Shown: in pieces, positions 23,662 through 34,790 of the stretch | Layout of the letters: every line of letters starts with the position of its first letter | Position numbering within the stretch: position 1 is the first letter of the stretch | Assembly (NCBI GenBank): GCA_025449115.1 | Contig: JAHLKC010000204.1 | Span: forward strand, 1-49,153 | Length of the DNA: 49,153 nucleotides | Source: Chytridium lagenaria | Taxonomy: Eukaryota; Chytridiomycota; Chytridiomycetes; Chytridiales; Chytridiaceae | Reading direction: 5' to 3' | Translations under genes and position numbers: made by a program | The notes under the pieces: generated by a model | The model's input: only the letters and a program-made list of their open reading frames with translations | Databases searched by the model: none | What the model was told of the DNA's origin: nothing

Positions 23662-24472
23662 TTTTCAAAATGTCATTTTTGTGGTATATATTCCATACAC
23701 TTGTAACCAGAATCCAGTGGTGTAGTTTAGTCTGTTTATCATCTTCGTGTAAACCTTATCAAGCTCTTGCAAACGATCAATCCTTGCCATATAACCGTGC
23801 TCGTTCACGATGCTCTTTCCTTTAGCCCGACACGGAAAAAGTATAACTTTTTCATAATTAGTTTCGATCTCCACACGAGTTCACCACAACTGGTAGACAC
23901 ATTAGCGATCGTGATATAAAACGTATATTGTACTTTATTTTCGAAACAAAACTACTTTACAATTCGTCTACCATCTTAGTACGTATGTATGCTTAATGGT
24001 GTGTTTCAGTTTGACCATAATGAGGATAAGCAAATAAATAATTTTTTAGGATTAATAAACACGACTTATGGACAAAATAATATATACTTTTAAATAAAGG
24101 TAGAGAAGTTGTTTAAAAATTCCCAGGATATCTGGCGAGTTTGTACATCACGAAAATCTAGGTCTCCAAGGGTTGACAAGATTGAAGACATTTTTACGAC
24201 TCAGGAGTGGCAGCAAGTCGAACTGCAAGACTTCAGTTTGAGGTCGCAAAAAACTGAGTCAAGCGTAAATCTTGCGTAGTAGTTGAGATCAAATAAGTGG
24301 AGTGAGTATGAAGTTAATTACTTCCAAAGAAAGGTTTTTTTATTTCCATATCGATTTCAATGTTTTCTCTCAAGTGTAGTGCTCCGGACAAACATGTATA
24401 ATGTTTATTTATTTGTTTTTTAGATACTAAAGAGAAAAAAGTAGGAAAGTAAATTTGGCCCATCATAATCTT
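23662..24472. other. AT-rich intergenic region beside the tRNA
   Basis: No supported gene. A 69-codon open frame on the minus strand (23665-23874) is the only one of note; its peptide (GYMARIDRLQELDKVYTKMI) is not low-complexity but matches nothing I recognise. Confidence 0.45.
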
Positions 24473-26308
24473 TCATGATTGTAGACTCACACATAAAGGC
24501 ATCATTCCGGAAGCCTCTCGTCTCTCCTGAATCATATCCACCATCCCCCTCAAATCTTTCAACCACCCACACGAATACTTCAGCGTGCACAATTGGGTGG
24601 AAACCATGGCGAGGGCCAGAAATGCATTGAGCAAGCGATGACTAGTGATTGACGTCATCCTCGATGTGCATATCCGAACATCTAGAACTCTTAGGCAATT
24701 CGGATTGGTCGCTATCCAAGTGAAAAGGCTTTCAACCTCCCGTATGTCATCAATGACATTCTCGAGTTTTGATGGTAAATTCAGGCACAGCGACCGTGGT
24801 CCATTGGGGAGAGAGAGAAGAGCGGGAAGGTTGCGAAGAAAGTCAAAGTCGTCGTTGATGTCCAGCGTGAGTTTCTTCAGCGGAAGCTGGCGAGGGCTTG
24901 TTGCGAATGCTTCAGTGAAGGTTGCAAAGGCGTCTTGTTTCAACAAAAAGTCGGGAAGAGATAGTGTCTCCAGCTGTGGAGCGGAAAGAATGTATGCGTA
25001 AAACTCCTTTGAAGTATCGCGGCACCAATAGTTAAGCGTGACCCCGGCGTCGTAAAGTACCAAATGACGAAGCTGCCTACAGTTTGAGACAATCTCTGAA
25101 AGTAGACACGATAATAGTCTCCCAATGGAATTGATGCAGTAGCTTTCGAAGGTTGCTGTTAGAAACATTTCAGGTGGTGCCCTCGTTTCAGGCATCATAA
25201 AACGGCCACCTGTACGGACACGAGAGCTGCCCAAGAAAAACTCCTCAAGCTTGGACCCCGAGCAAGCCAGCATCACCGCGCAAAAGGAAGGAAACAGCTT
25301 TTCAATGACCCCAGCGCGATCATGATGAATAGTTAGGCTAGTTAATTGAGGGGGGAACTTTTTAAAGCTCTGGACAAAAATGTCGGGGAGCTTTATAATA
25401 CTAGTTCCAACCCACTCTCCTTCAAGCTCCAACCTTTTCAGATGTAACATCAAGTGAAGGTGTGGACCAAGAGCTGCGAACATGGGCAAATCAAGAAGAA
25501 GGTTCTCAATAAGGACGAATCCCTCAAAATTTTGGCGGAGTCTGTATATCATACCAGCCCGGCGAATCCGATCTTAACACTGACCGTAGGCCCAAATCGA
25601 GTCTTGCAGAAGGGCAACGCCTTGCGATTTTAGTCAAATCTTCTGGCGTCACCAAGTAACTCGGAAGTTTCAGTCGTTTAAGTTTATGTGTCAAGCTTTC
25701 GAAGAGAAGCTTTACATCATCTTTTCTGAAGGGAATCTTACCGACATCCAAATCTTCAAGTTTCTGAAGGCGCGAAACAGCAGCTAAGAGTGGTCCAAAT
25801 CTCTTTTGAGACCTCCGGTTGCGTCAAAAAGAAGGCGTTCAAATGAATCCAGTGGTTCTGATGGCATTGAGAACCTATTCAAAGAGAGCTGAAGCCGCTT
25901 AAGGTTCTGACACGTTTCAACGGCTCTGGTCGACAGTGGAAGTCCGTTAACCTCGACAGACTCTTTAATGCTCAGCGTCTTCAAATTGCAAGCAGTCTTT
26001 TCCAGCACATATTCCATAGTACAAAGCTCCTCTGTTGAGTTTAAAGCAAGATGGAGCTCTCGAATATGGGGATATAAGAAACGGCTGTGTTCTGAGGCTG
26101 CAAGAGCTACGATGGAGACTTTATCACTGTCAAGAATTCGAAAAGCCAACGGAAGGAAAACAGCTCTTAAAGCTCTGCAAGAATGTGCAAGATTCATCAA
26201 GTCCTTGTTGCCGAGTTTCGTATGCAACACTCTGCCGGTGAAGACGTCTTCCGGCAGACCCGCAAAGTTTATTGGGGCCACCGACATGGTGTTGTTTTGA
26301 TCAAACAA
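24473..26308 (-). CDS. F-box-like protein with leucine-rich repeats
   Basis: Probably a substrate-recognition subunit of an SCF ubiquitin ligase. The start is ATG at 26308 or 26287. The N-terminus reads FAGLPEDVFTGRVLHTKLGN then LMNLAHSCRALRAVFLPLAF, an F-box-like helix bundle. Leucine-rich segments follow: LYPHIRELHLALNSTEELCT, CNLKTLSIKESVEVNGLPLS, CQNLKRLQLSLNRFSMPSEP, LQKLEDLDVGKIPF, LKRLKLPSYLVTPEDLTKIA, LHLMLHLKRLELEGEWVGTS, CRQLRHLVLYDAGVTLNYWC, LETLSLPDFLLKQDAF and LPLKKLTLDINDDFDFLRNL. The end is at 24473. Two single-base frame breaks, near 25790 and near 25545, split the reading; repairing them gives about 600 residues with no sign of an intron. The partner and target are unknown. 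Confidence 0.72.
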
Positions 26309-26486
26309 CGTGTGTAACTATTGTTTGGAAAAATATTTGTTTTCCTTCTTTATAAATATCAAACGCATATATATGCATAAATCTTTTCTTTTAAACTTTC
26401 AAGTCCACACACAAAGGCAAATGACAACTATTTAAATCGAAAGGACCGCAAGAAACGATGAAAACCGGCAAAAACATCCACCTTTA

Positions 26487-28591
26487 TCACTTGAATCCTA
26501 CAAGAAGATCCGCAAACGCATTCGAATTTGCGGAGAAGCTTTCGCATCAACCTTGGGAGTAGATGCTGCATAATAAAGTAATGTCAAAACCGTTTTCCAC
26601 ACAAAAGTAAACCAGGCATCACCCACCATCACCAAAACTCGCAAAATCTCCCGTCCCTTTTCCGCAGCAGGTGCAGCATTCGACGACGGCGCGTTAGAGA
26701 AGGCACCAAAGTCCGCCCACCCCGCATTCGCATTCGCAGTCACCGTAGGAGGATTTTGGAAAGTCGCCCAGGACTCATTGGAGGGGTAGGGTTTTGGAAA
26801 GAGGGTTTCACGGGTGCAGCGGGCATCGCCGCAACGGAAGACCGTCGTCGAACATTGTTAACAAAGGCTGAGTTAAAAGTTAGCGATGCTAGCTATGATA
26901 ACATACCTTTTGGTTCTTGGTAAGTAAACGCTCCTGGTGCCATCATAGCATCATCCGTCGTCAACCTCTGAACGCCGCGTACGGGTCTGAGGGGTCAATC
27001 ACCACCTCTTCCTCTTCCACCTTCTGCACGCTACCCCACACAATACCTCCTGGAGACGTAAAAGTGGATGGCGCAGTCCGCGCTGTCTCTGCATCCAATC
27101 CTCTGAACGCCGCGTAAGGGTCGTCGGAGACTTCTTGAGCGGTGGCAGAGGGTGATGATGAGGCCTGGAAGAGACAGAAGGAAGGAACCGGTGAGATTGA
27201 GGGAGTGACAAGGGTGGTGGGAGGAAGAGGATGGGGATAAGTTGGTTCCAAAGTTGGCGAAATCCGCAAACCCAGAAGACATTGTTTGAGATACTGGTTT
27301 CAAGGTGGAGGATGTGGGTGTAGCAAAGCTGGCGAATCCAGAGGTTGCGGATATTAACGAGATGGGCGCAAAGGTAGAAGATTGAGTGGGGTTTCCGAAT
27401 GAAAGCCCTGCAAAATCGTCTAAAGGGAGGATGTTGTTGCGGGACGGGTAGTATCAGCAGATAGATTCCCAACGGTCGCGGGGGAGGCAGCCGCGGGTTG
27501 CGAAAGGTCGACAAGATCAAGAAGGTCATTTGCTGCAGGTGTCTTCGGCGTGCTCATAGAAGAACGTCGAGGTGCCTGGATATCCGCATTAGCCCATAAA
27601 AAAGCAAGGTAATTACTGACGAACAAAAACTTACATGCTGTGGTACACCCGGCCCTGCAAAAAATCCATCTTCATCTTTCGTCTCCACCGGTGTGTCCAC
27701 CATAACCACAGCCGTTGGCGCAAACTTCATATTCAGCGTCGACATAGACCCCTTTAACCCTCGATTCTGCTGCACAGGCTCCCTGTACCACTTTTTTTGC
27801 AGATACTTCAGCTTCATAAACTCCACAATACCTTCGTCATCTAAACGCAGGGGTTCTGGGAATGACGCGGGGGTCCACGAGGCAAGGTAGACTTGTTTTG
27901 CAGCCTAAATAAATCGGACATTAGTAAAATAAAGGGGTCCTTGTATAAAAGATCGCACCGCATTTCCTCCAAGCGCAAGACTCTCAATCTCCTCTTTCGT
28001 GAAAATGGATGCCGACACCGACTTGACACGGAAGCTGTTGGGTAAAACGACGATTGATGAATAACCCAAATGAAAAAACGAATGTAATAATAGTGGACGT
28101 TACAACACAAAGGAAAAAAAGGTTATGAACTCACTTCATAGCCATGAGATGACCACTACATCGAGAGCACACAAAAGTTCCTACCAAACGCCCAAGGACT
28201 GAATGAGGCCACAGAAGAAAATACAACCAGAACCGTCAAAAACAAACCTGCAGAAAGGTTTACAAAGCTGGGAGACCGTGACGGACAATCAAAGCATTTC
28301 TATGAAGCAAACAAAGAATACTTGTAAGTCATCGACAATATGATCGCTTTCAATCTAAAAACACTTTCGCCGATGATCCATATCGCATGCCTGCATGATG
28401 GGTGGGAAAGCAGACTCCATCATGTACATCAAAATCCTTTCAAAACAACCACCTTTCATCCGCTATCTTCCATCAGTTGCCCCTCTCCATGCCCTCCCGC
28501 ATGCACTCTCGTTCCTCACCTTATTATCCTCCAACTTCAACAACCCCCTCAACATGACAAGACGTCGATCCTCTCCTGGTCTAGTCGTCAT
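26487..28591 (-). CDS. ArfGAP zinc-finger protein, AGFG-like
   Basis: The family acts on small Arf GTPases and in vesicle or endocytic traffic. ATG at 28591; exon 1 ends LLKLEDNK. A 220-nt intron (28300-28519) then joins to KCFDCPSRSPSFVNLSA and, after a second intron, GTFVCSRCSG, giving the ArfGAP zinc finger C-x2-C-x16-C-x2-C. Next come FRVKSVSASIFTKEEIESLA, QVYLASWTPASFPEPL, and VEFMKLKYLQKKWYREP, which match the AGFG/HRB pattern (VKEFLxxKYxxKRWY). The long C-terminal half is disordered, with TPKTPAANDLLDLVDLSQPA, repeated FA-x-F and WADF motifs and two DPYAAFRG copies, ending SANSNAFADLLVGFK at TGA 26487-26489. One missing A near 26536 (GCGAAAGC) breaks the last exon. The Arg usual after the last zinc cysteines appears replaced (CSGHLMAM). 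Confidence 0.85.
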
Positions 28592-29006
28592 ATCCGAGTA
28601 TTCCCTTTAAAGCAATGAATTCGAGGAGAGGAGTGGGTGGCTTGATGGAGGTGAAGTTGGAAGCGACGGCGAGGGTTGATGGTTTAGCGAAGTTGCAGAG
28701 GTTTCACAAGGTTTGTTGGATAAACAGGGTGCGGCAGGAAACGGGTGTCCAAATGTCACGTCAACAAAAGACCCGTGATGGTCGGTAAACAATAAAATTG
28801 ACTACAGCATGGTAAATGTCATGGTTGAATGTAGATATAAATATTCCTATGCAAATAAATTACAAAGTCATGAAAATTGACTAAAGATGCCGGTGGGTGA
28901 TATGAGGTATCAGGGGTAAAAGTTGTGAGTGATCAGCAGTAATTAAAAAGAGATGCAGACATAAATAATTGACGAAAGATGCTTGGAGTCTATCATGACG
29001 ACCGAA
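28592..29006. other. Intergenic region between ArfGAP and carrier genes
   Basis: This holds the upstream region of the ArfGAP gene and the 3' flank of the mitochondrial carrier. No coding frame is convincing. It is AT-rich in 28780-28980. Confidence 0.45.
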
Positions 29007-30310
29007 TCATCTGTAAGACGTGAGGAAACTCTTTGCCGTCTCATAAGTGAAGAAACTAATGGCAGCGGCAGGCACGACTTTGATAAGGTTCGGAACCAGA
29101 CCTAAAAAGCCACCAAAATACCACTTTAAGAAACAAGACAATGCCAACAACAAAAAAAAATGACTAAAGATATAAAACACCCATAAAGAAAAATCAATAA
29201 AAAAGAAAACGTCCTCACCTCGATAAAACCCAACAACCCCTTCCTCTCTCCAAATCCTCCCTCCAACCTCCCACCCTCCATCCATCCTCCCCTTCTCCAA
29301 CCCAACAACCTGCACCCTCCTCCTCAAAGTCTCCACCGGAAATGTCACAGTCTGAGCAACACCCCCCCGGCAACCCGCCCCACACCCCAACCTCACCCAC
29401 CCCTTCCACTCCTCATCCCACATAACCCCATCCCTCAACGTCTCATACAGAACAAGGTTAATCGCCATGTACGGCGCGACACCCACGAGAGACGGGGTGA
29501 GACCACGGTATAGGGCGAGGGGACCCCCAGGTTCGGTTTTGATGATGGTGGTTGCGGTTGAGAAGAGGGTTGGGGAGGAGGATGGAATGGCGAGACGGGT
29601 ACGGAGGAAATCGAGAGGGTAGGTGACGGTGACGCTGCACATACCGGCGAGAGCTCCAGCCATAAGACGTGGAGTGAATTCCTTCTTTCCATTCTAACCC
29701 GCCCCCCCCAAACATAAGTTTTTCTCGTTCCAACATCCATAAACAGCACAACATACCTTTTCTACCAGCAAACCATCTCTTGAATCCCTCATAACAAGCA
29801 AACTGTGTAGCGCTGTACGGTACAATCCGTAACACATTCACCCCATTCCCTTTAAACAATCCCATCACCCCATCCGTTCTCAACATTATGAGGAAAGAGT
29901 GTGTGATGCTTGATGAAGGGGTTGGGAGTGAGCGCGTTTGAAGGAGGATCTTGAGACGCTCGAGAGGTGCGACGGCGGTGCGGGAGACCGCGCCTGCGAT
30001 ACCGCCTGCCTTGTTAAAAGGAATATGTTAAGGGAGAGGGGAAGGGGGGGCGACTTACAATGAGGTCGTTTAGAGGAGAGGGACGGGTGGATCCCGAAGA
30101 TGGGGAGGTTTTCCGAGGCGGGGAGGCATATCGCGGGTCTAGGATGGTGAGTACCGACAAACGGCTAGTTAGGTGACGACAAAAAGGAATGCATGGAGGA
30201 AAAAAAGCAACAAAAACAAGTGTACAACAAATTAGAGAAACCCAATAAAGCATTATATACTTTACTAGATTATTAGAAACAAAGTAAATACAGGACCGAG
30301 AGAGAATCAA
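29007..30310 (-). CDS. Mitochondrial carrier family protein (SLC25), CoA/adenine-nucleotide type
   Basis: An inner-membrane solute carrier with the threefold repeat. Repeat 1: AGGIAGAVSRTAVAPLERLK (signature PLERLK), then GLFKGNGVNVLRIVPYSATQ and FACYEGFKRWFAGRKG. Repeat 2: LMAGALAGMCSVTVTYPLDF with LRTRLAIP (signature PLDFLR), then LYRGLTPSLVGVAPYMAINL. Repeat 3: GCRGGVAQTVTFPVETLRRR (signature PVETLR), then FYRG and, after an intron at about 29082-29216, GFLGLVPNLIKVVPAAAISF with FTYETAKSFLTSYR, ending at 29007. Further introns lie near 30009-30059 and 29690-29760. The GNGVNVLRIVPYSATQF and VPNLIKVVPAAAISF motifs resemble carriers for CoA, PAPS or ATP-Mg, but the substrate cannot be assigned. 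The N-terminus is uncertain: the frame is open to 30310, while the domain begins near 30070. Confidence 0.85.
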
Positions 30311-30562
30311 AATATAAACGTCAAGAATGAAGCAGAGTTGATAAGTTAATTTAAATGAGGAATGCCTCTAGAAATAAATAATGCAAATGCTGGTTTAACG
30401 AAGGATTATACGACATTATAATAAAAAAGAAGGTGTGGATTTGAATAAACACAAAAAGGGAAAAGGATATCAAAAAAAAAAAAGAAAAAAAGAAGAAGAA
30501 GAAAAGAAATAACAAAACCCATTAAAATATCAGCCAAAAAAACACAAAAAAACAAAAAACCA

Positions 30563-30988
30563 TCACTCCAAACCTTCCAAACAATCCACAACCCTCCCAA
30601 CTCTACCCCCATTCCCCACACTCTCCACCACCTCCCTCCACGCTCTCATCATCTCACTCTCCACATTCCTTCTCACCGGTTCATTCGCCCGTTGAAGCGC
30701 GCTCCACCTCCTCGTCGGGATACCAGCAGCAAGGTAGTCAGCGGCACGGGTATCAGAGAGATTGAGTTCCCAGAGTGCGTTAAGGTCGATGAGGGCGATG
30801 AGGACGGAGGTTTTAGGGGAGACTAGGTTGGGGGGTGTTAGATGGGAATGGGGAGAGAGGACTTACCCTTTCTATGGTGGGGGTGTTTGATGATGGAGAG
30901 GGATTGGAGACGGCGGTGGCGTTTAGGGTGGTGGGGATGTTGGTTCTGATGGGAGGGATCTTGAGAAGACGTCGCCGAGTTCACGCAT
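30563..30988 (-). CDS. Small unrecognised protein
   Basis: Not recognised. Starting at ATG 30988, the frame reads MRELGDVFSRSLPSEPTSPP, then a stop that disappears if one C is added at the CCC run near 30926, continuing NATAVSNPSPSSNTPTIER. An intron starting GTAAGTCC (about 30832-30867) leads to TSVLIALIDLNALWELNLSD, TRAADYLAAGIPTRRWSALQ, RANEPVRRNVESEMMRAW and a stop at 30563-30565. The C-terminal half has the amphipathic, varied composition of real protein and varied third positions, which is why I call it coding. It would be about 130 residues with no signal peptide or membrane segment. The exact splice phase is not settled. Confidence 0.55.
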
Positions 30989-32220
30989 GGTGGTGAAGCG
31001 GCGGAGTTTAAACCTTCAGTTGTGATAAGACTGGAATATGGCGGATATAGGATGATGTCGTTTGGACTATGAGGCACGATACAAGCAGAAGTCTTTTAGA
31101 GGGGGAAGATGAAGGGGTGAGGTTTTTCAGGGGATCGACTTTGGGCTGTTGAAGTTCGAACAAAAATAAACTGGAACGAAAACGACTCTGACAATTCCCG
31201 TTGGTGACGCCTCAAAAACGGCAGCAAAGGACAGAGTGTTCACCACTGCTTATGCCCAAAGCCTGCCAGAATCAATGATGAATCATTTAGAATCAATATA
31301 CCACCGGCAGTGCACAGAAGCTTATGGCGGGGGTAACGTTAGTGATGGGAGATTACGAAAATGCTAGGGCTGGATGTAGGATACCGATACCTTGCGTAGC
31401 CCGAAAAAGGGAACACAGAATGAAGGCGTTGAATAAGTCTTGCCGGCGAGGAAAGTAGATTCATTGACACACTCTATATCAATAAATTATTTTTTCTTTT
31501 TGCTATTCCATCACTCATCGACATTCAGTCTTATCCACCCACGACCATCGAGTCGTGTAAGCCAGATACTGTAATGTAAGCTTTGGATTCACAAACACCG
31601 CTTTGTTTTCGCTTATCATTTATAATGTACATCTTCCCGCATTTAGGTAATTGTGAAGGCATCAGAAGACAAAAAACAGAAACAAAACAACATATAAGCA
31701 GGAACCCAATCGTCCCTTTCATTTATTTAAAAAAAGAAAGAAAAAAAAACACGCTCTCCGTATCGTCTCCATCGCATTCATCTCATTATACGTTGAGATA
31801 CGACCGAGGTTATCGGCCGAGTCTATAGAAAAGCGGTAACAAAACCTCAAAAGCCCTCATCTCAACCAGCATATCCCATCTCGTCAGATAACTAATAAAA
31901 ATCCCGTCCATCCAGTAACCAAGCAACACCCTTCGGAAAATAAGGAAAAAAAGAAAGAAAAGCTTTACGATATCAGGACTTGGTACAAAAACCCTATATA
32001 AGTACAGTGCAAGATTCCTTATAAAACTGATAAGGCTGCGCCACACCCTTTAGGGTTATAAAAATAAGATTTTTTGGGTGATTCGGGGTACCTTCTGGTT
32101 CTTCCTTTCCAGTACCCTCCTGGCCTTCACCCCTCCATCACCCCACCATTCCCAATCACCGTAAGATACAGCATCATCCCTCCACACGCATTCCAACCCC
32201 CCATCATCCAGTCACCCACC
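30989..32220. other. Divergent intergenic region upstream of the CobW-type gene
   Basis: No gene recognised over 1.2 kb. Short open frames on both strands lack motifs. The stretch 32074-32220 is open in frame with the downstream GTPase, but the conserved domain and the ATG in CACCATGCCC at 32221 argue for 5' leader. A run of A and G at 31722-31750 is low-complexity. Confidence 0.5.
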
Positions 32221-34059
32221 ATGCCCATTCACGAAAACGCGCCCCCCCCAACCCAAAAGCTGATAGACGCCACCAAGCTCCCTGTGACGCTCCTCTCTGG
32301 TTTCCTTGGCAGCGGCAAGACAACGCTCCTCAAGCACATTCTCACCAACAAGCAGAACCTTCGTTGCGCAGTGATTGTGAATGATATGGCACCGTTGAAT
32401 TTGGATGGGAGTGCGATTGGGAGGTCAAAGTTGTTGCAGATGGAGGAGAAGTTGGTGCAGATGCAGAATGGGTGTATTTGTTGTACGTTGAGAGAGGATT
32501 TGCTTGAACAGGTTTGTTTTTTTTTTTTGTTTTTGATGGTTTTTCTGGGGGTTCCTCTTTTATGGTTGGGAGCATCTTTGGTGGTCGTCATGTCTGGACT
32601 TTTCCCACTTTCTCTTTCTTCATTTTTCCCAAACCCGCATGGCCCGCGCATAGGGACTTTGGTGCTGTTCCCTACTCTCAAGCCTCCAATGGTTTCCATT
32701 AACCTCTATGCATCTTTTTCAACATCTACCATGAATCTAACCACACTTTTCCTAATCCAGGTTGCAGAGCTAGCCAACCAAAACGCCTTTGACTACCTCA
32801 TCATCGAAAGCACTGGCATCAGCGAACCCATGCAAGTCGCCGAAACCTTTGCCATGACCAAAGAAGACATGGAAGAAGCCGGCTACACCTCCGCAACCAA
32901 GACCCTCGGCATATCCACTCTCTCCGACTGTTCCCGTCTAGACACCTGCGTGACCGTGATTGACGCCGCCCACCTTCTCGACACCTTTGACTCTCATGAA
33001 TTCATCAGTCAACGGTTTGATAAAGTCGATCAAGACGATGAACGCACCGTCACGGATTTGTTGTGCGATCAAATTGAATTCGCCAACGTCATCCTCATCA
33101 ACAAGGTGGACATCACGCCTCCTGATGTTCTTCAACGCGTTATGGGGATAACGCGGCAATTGAATCCGAGGGCGAAGATCATCCCAACGACGCATGCGAG
33201 ATGTGATTTGAGGGAGATTCTTGATACAAGGAGTTTTGATTTCGTGCAAGCTAGTATGAGTCCTGGATGGTTGTTGTCGTTGAAAGAGACGCATGTACCT
33301 GAGACAGAGGAGTATGGGATTGGGTCGTTTGTGTTTCGTGCGAGGAGGCCGTTTCACCCACAACGGATTGGGGATTTGATCTGTGAGAACTTTTTCTTGT
33401 TGGAGACGCCGGAACTCAAGGGTGGAGAGGAGGATGAGGAGGAGGATGAAGATGATGAGTGGGAAGACATGGATGAGGATGAAGCTAAAAAAACCGACAA
33501 GGACGTTGACATGGAGGTGGATGAAGACGGTAGCGATGAGGAAGACGACAACACTCCATTGATGGTTGACAAGGAAGAAGGTCTTAAAACACTCGCCAAG
33601 AAACGCGCTGGTCCCTTCCGCAACGTCCTCCGTTCAAAAGGTTTCCTCTGGCTCGCCACCCGTCCCAAGAATCTCGGAGAATGGTCTCAAGCCGGTCTGA
33701 TGGTGACGATTGGCAATGGTGGGAACTGGTACAGTGAGCTCCCGCAAGCCATGTGGCCGCCCGAGCCTGACATTGTAGCGGCGATTCAGAAGGACATGGA
33801 TCCCGTGTTGGGGGATAAGAGACAGGAGATTGTGTTTATTGGGCAGTGGGGAGGGGAGAGGGAGGAGGAGAAGAGAGAGATTGTGGAGGCGCTTGAAAAG
33901 TGTTTGTGTACGGATGAGGAGATGAAGGCTGTTGAGAAGGGGGAGACGGAGGAATGGGAGGATCCGTTTGAGGTTTGGGGGTTTTTTGTTGAAGATGAGG
34001 AGATGGATGAGATGGGTGGTGCGTGTCCTATGAAAAAGAGGGATGATGCCTCTCGTTAG
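32221..34059 (+). CDS. COG0523 G3E GTPase, CobW-type metallochaperone (YciC/ZigA-like)
   Basis: The family comprises GTPases thought to deliver metal, often zinc, to client proteins. Residues after ATG 32221: LPVTLLSGFLGSGKTTLLKH with Walker A GFLGSGKT, AVIVNDMAPLNLDG, and the metal-binding motif NGCICCTLREDLLEQ (C-x-C-C). An intron (32512-32760) follows, then FDYLIIESTGISEP (switch/Walker B region), RLDTCVTVIDAAHLLDTF, DLLCDQIEFANVILINKVD (NKxD specificity motif), NPRAKII, and the C-terminal domain ETEEYGIGSFVFRARRPFHP, RSKGFLWLATRPKNLGEWSQ and AGLMVTIGNGGNW. The stop is at 34057-34059. An acidic Asp/Glu insert lies in the C-terminal domain at about 33420-33550. This subtype is best known from bacteria; a fungal copy may reflect an old transfer, which I cannot test here. 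The coding sequence has no frame break. Confidence 0.92.
   Translation: MPIHENAPPPTQKLIDATKLPVTLLSGFLGSGKTTLLKHILTNKQNLRCAVIVNDMAPLNLDGSAIGRSKLLQMEEKLVQMQNGCICCTLREDLLEQVCFFFLFLMVFLGVPLLWLGASLVVVMSGLFPLSLSSFFPNPHGPRIGTLVLFPTLKPPMVSINLYASFSTSTMNLTTLFLIQVAELANQNAFDYLIIESTGISEPMQVAETFAMTKEDMEEAGYTSATKTLGISTLSDCSRLDTCVTVIDAAHLLDTFDSHEFISQRFDKVDQDDERTVTDLLCDQIEFANVILINKVDITPPDVLQRVMGITRQLNPRAKIIPTTHARCDLREILDTRSFDFVQASMSPGWLLSLKETHVPETEEYGIGSFVFRARRPFHPQRIGDLICENFFLLETPELKGGEEDEEEDEDDEWEDMDEDEAKKTDKDVDMEVDEDGSDEEDDNTPLMVDKEEGLKTLAKKRAGPFRNVLRSKGFLWLATRPKNLGEWSQAGLMVTIGNGGNWYSELPQAMWPPEPDIVAAIQKDMDPVLGDKRQEIVFIGQWGGEREEEKREIVEALEKCLCTDEEMKAVEKGETEEWEDPFEVWGFFVEDEEMDEMGGACPMKKRDDASR
32512..32760 (+). 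other. Intron in frame and free of stop codons (CobW-type gene)
   Basis: The intron runs from GTTTGT to TCCAG, is 249 nt long (83 codons) and has no stop in the exon frame. Removal joins LREDLLEQ to VAELANQNAFDYL as expected for the family. Retention would insert a very hydrophobic segment (FFFLFLMVFLGVPLLWLGAS) between the CxCC motif and the Walker B region. Confidence 0.85.
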
Positions 34060-34790
34060 CTAAATACTTTTTTTGTTTTTGTTTGTTTTTCATTGAATAT
34101 TGTTTTCTCGTGTCTTGTCAGTTCAGTAAATAAATAAATAAATAAAAGAGTGAAGAAGGAAAATAGAAAATTATAAGCACTAGTGTGTTGCACAAGTATG
34201 TGACACGAATGTTTTTAAGAAATATAAATGTTTCACACACTGAATTCTTCATTTACACAAAATGGCAACAATAATGCTAATAAGATAATCATAATTCAAA
34301 GGGTGGTGGCTAATATTGCTGCCGTCTATAATATATTTGAGAAAATAATAAAAGAAAAAGATAAGGGGAAACCATCTCTCCTCTTCTCTCCCTCTCTTCT
34401 TTCCCTCCTTCTTCCTAGTACAAATGATTGACCAACCAATCAGCAACAAAGATCAAGAAAGACATCTTTCACACACACAAACTCTACAAAAAAGACGAGT
34501 GGCTCCAATCCTTACAATGGGGAACACAAAACGATAACTTTTGAAATGATGAGCGTGAGAAAAAATATGCCTTAAACATCAATTTAAGGTGCATAGAAAA
34601 TGAGAGAGAAGAGAAAAGAGAAAAAGAAGCGAAAAGAGAACCCTTGGAATAAGAAACGAATGATGGGGATAACTGGGAGCGAACAATGGATTATGGAGAT
34701 TTAACAAGGCGGTTGCTGGTGGTTATTGGTTGTTGATGATGATGATGATGACGGACAGATGAACAGATCAATGTTGTGATATGATCAAAT
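34060..34790. other. Convergent 3' region
   Basis: Between the CobW-type gene and the convergent wall-protein gene. It contains AATAAATAAATAAATAAA near 34127-34144, a likely poly(A) signal cluster for the CobW-type transcript, and GATGATGATGATGATG at about 34733. Small open frames on both strands have no motifs. Confidence 0.5.

Noticed and set aside
23665..23874. A 69-codon frame beside the tRNA as a gene or transposon fragment
   Set aside because: No recognisable motif, no flanking repeats or partner genes, and not supported by length.
32074..32220. N-terminal extension of the CobW-type GTPase from an upstream in-frame ATG
   Set aside because: The stretch is hydrophobic and proline-rich without family similarity, and the ATG at 32221 has a good context and fits the family's usual start.
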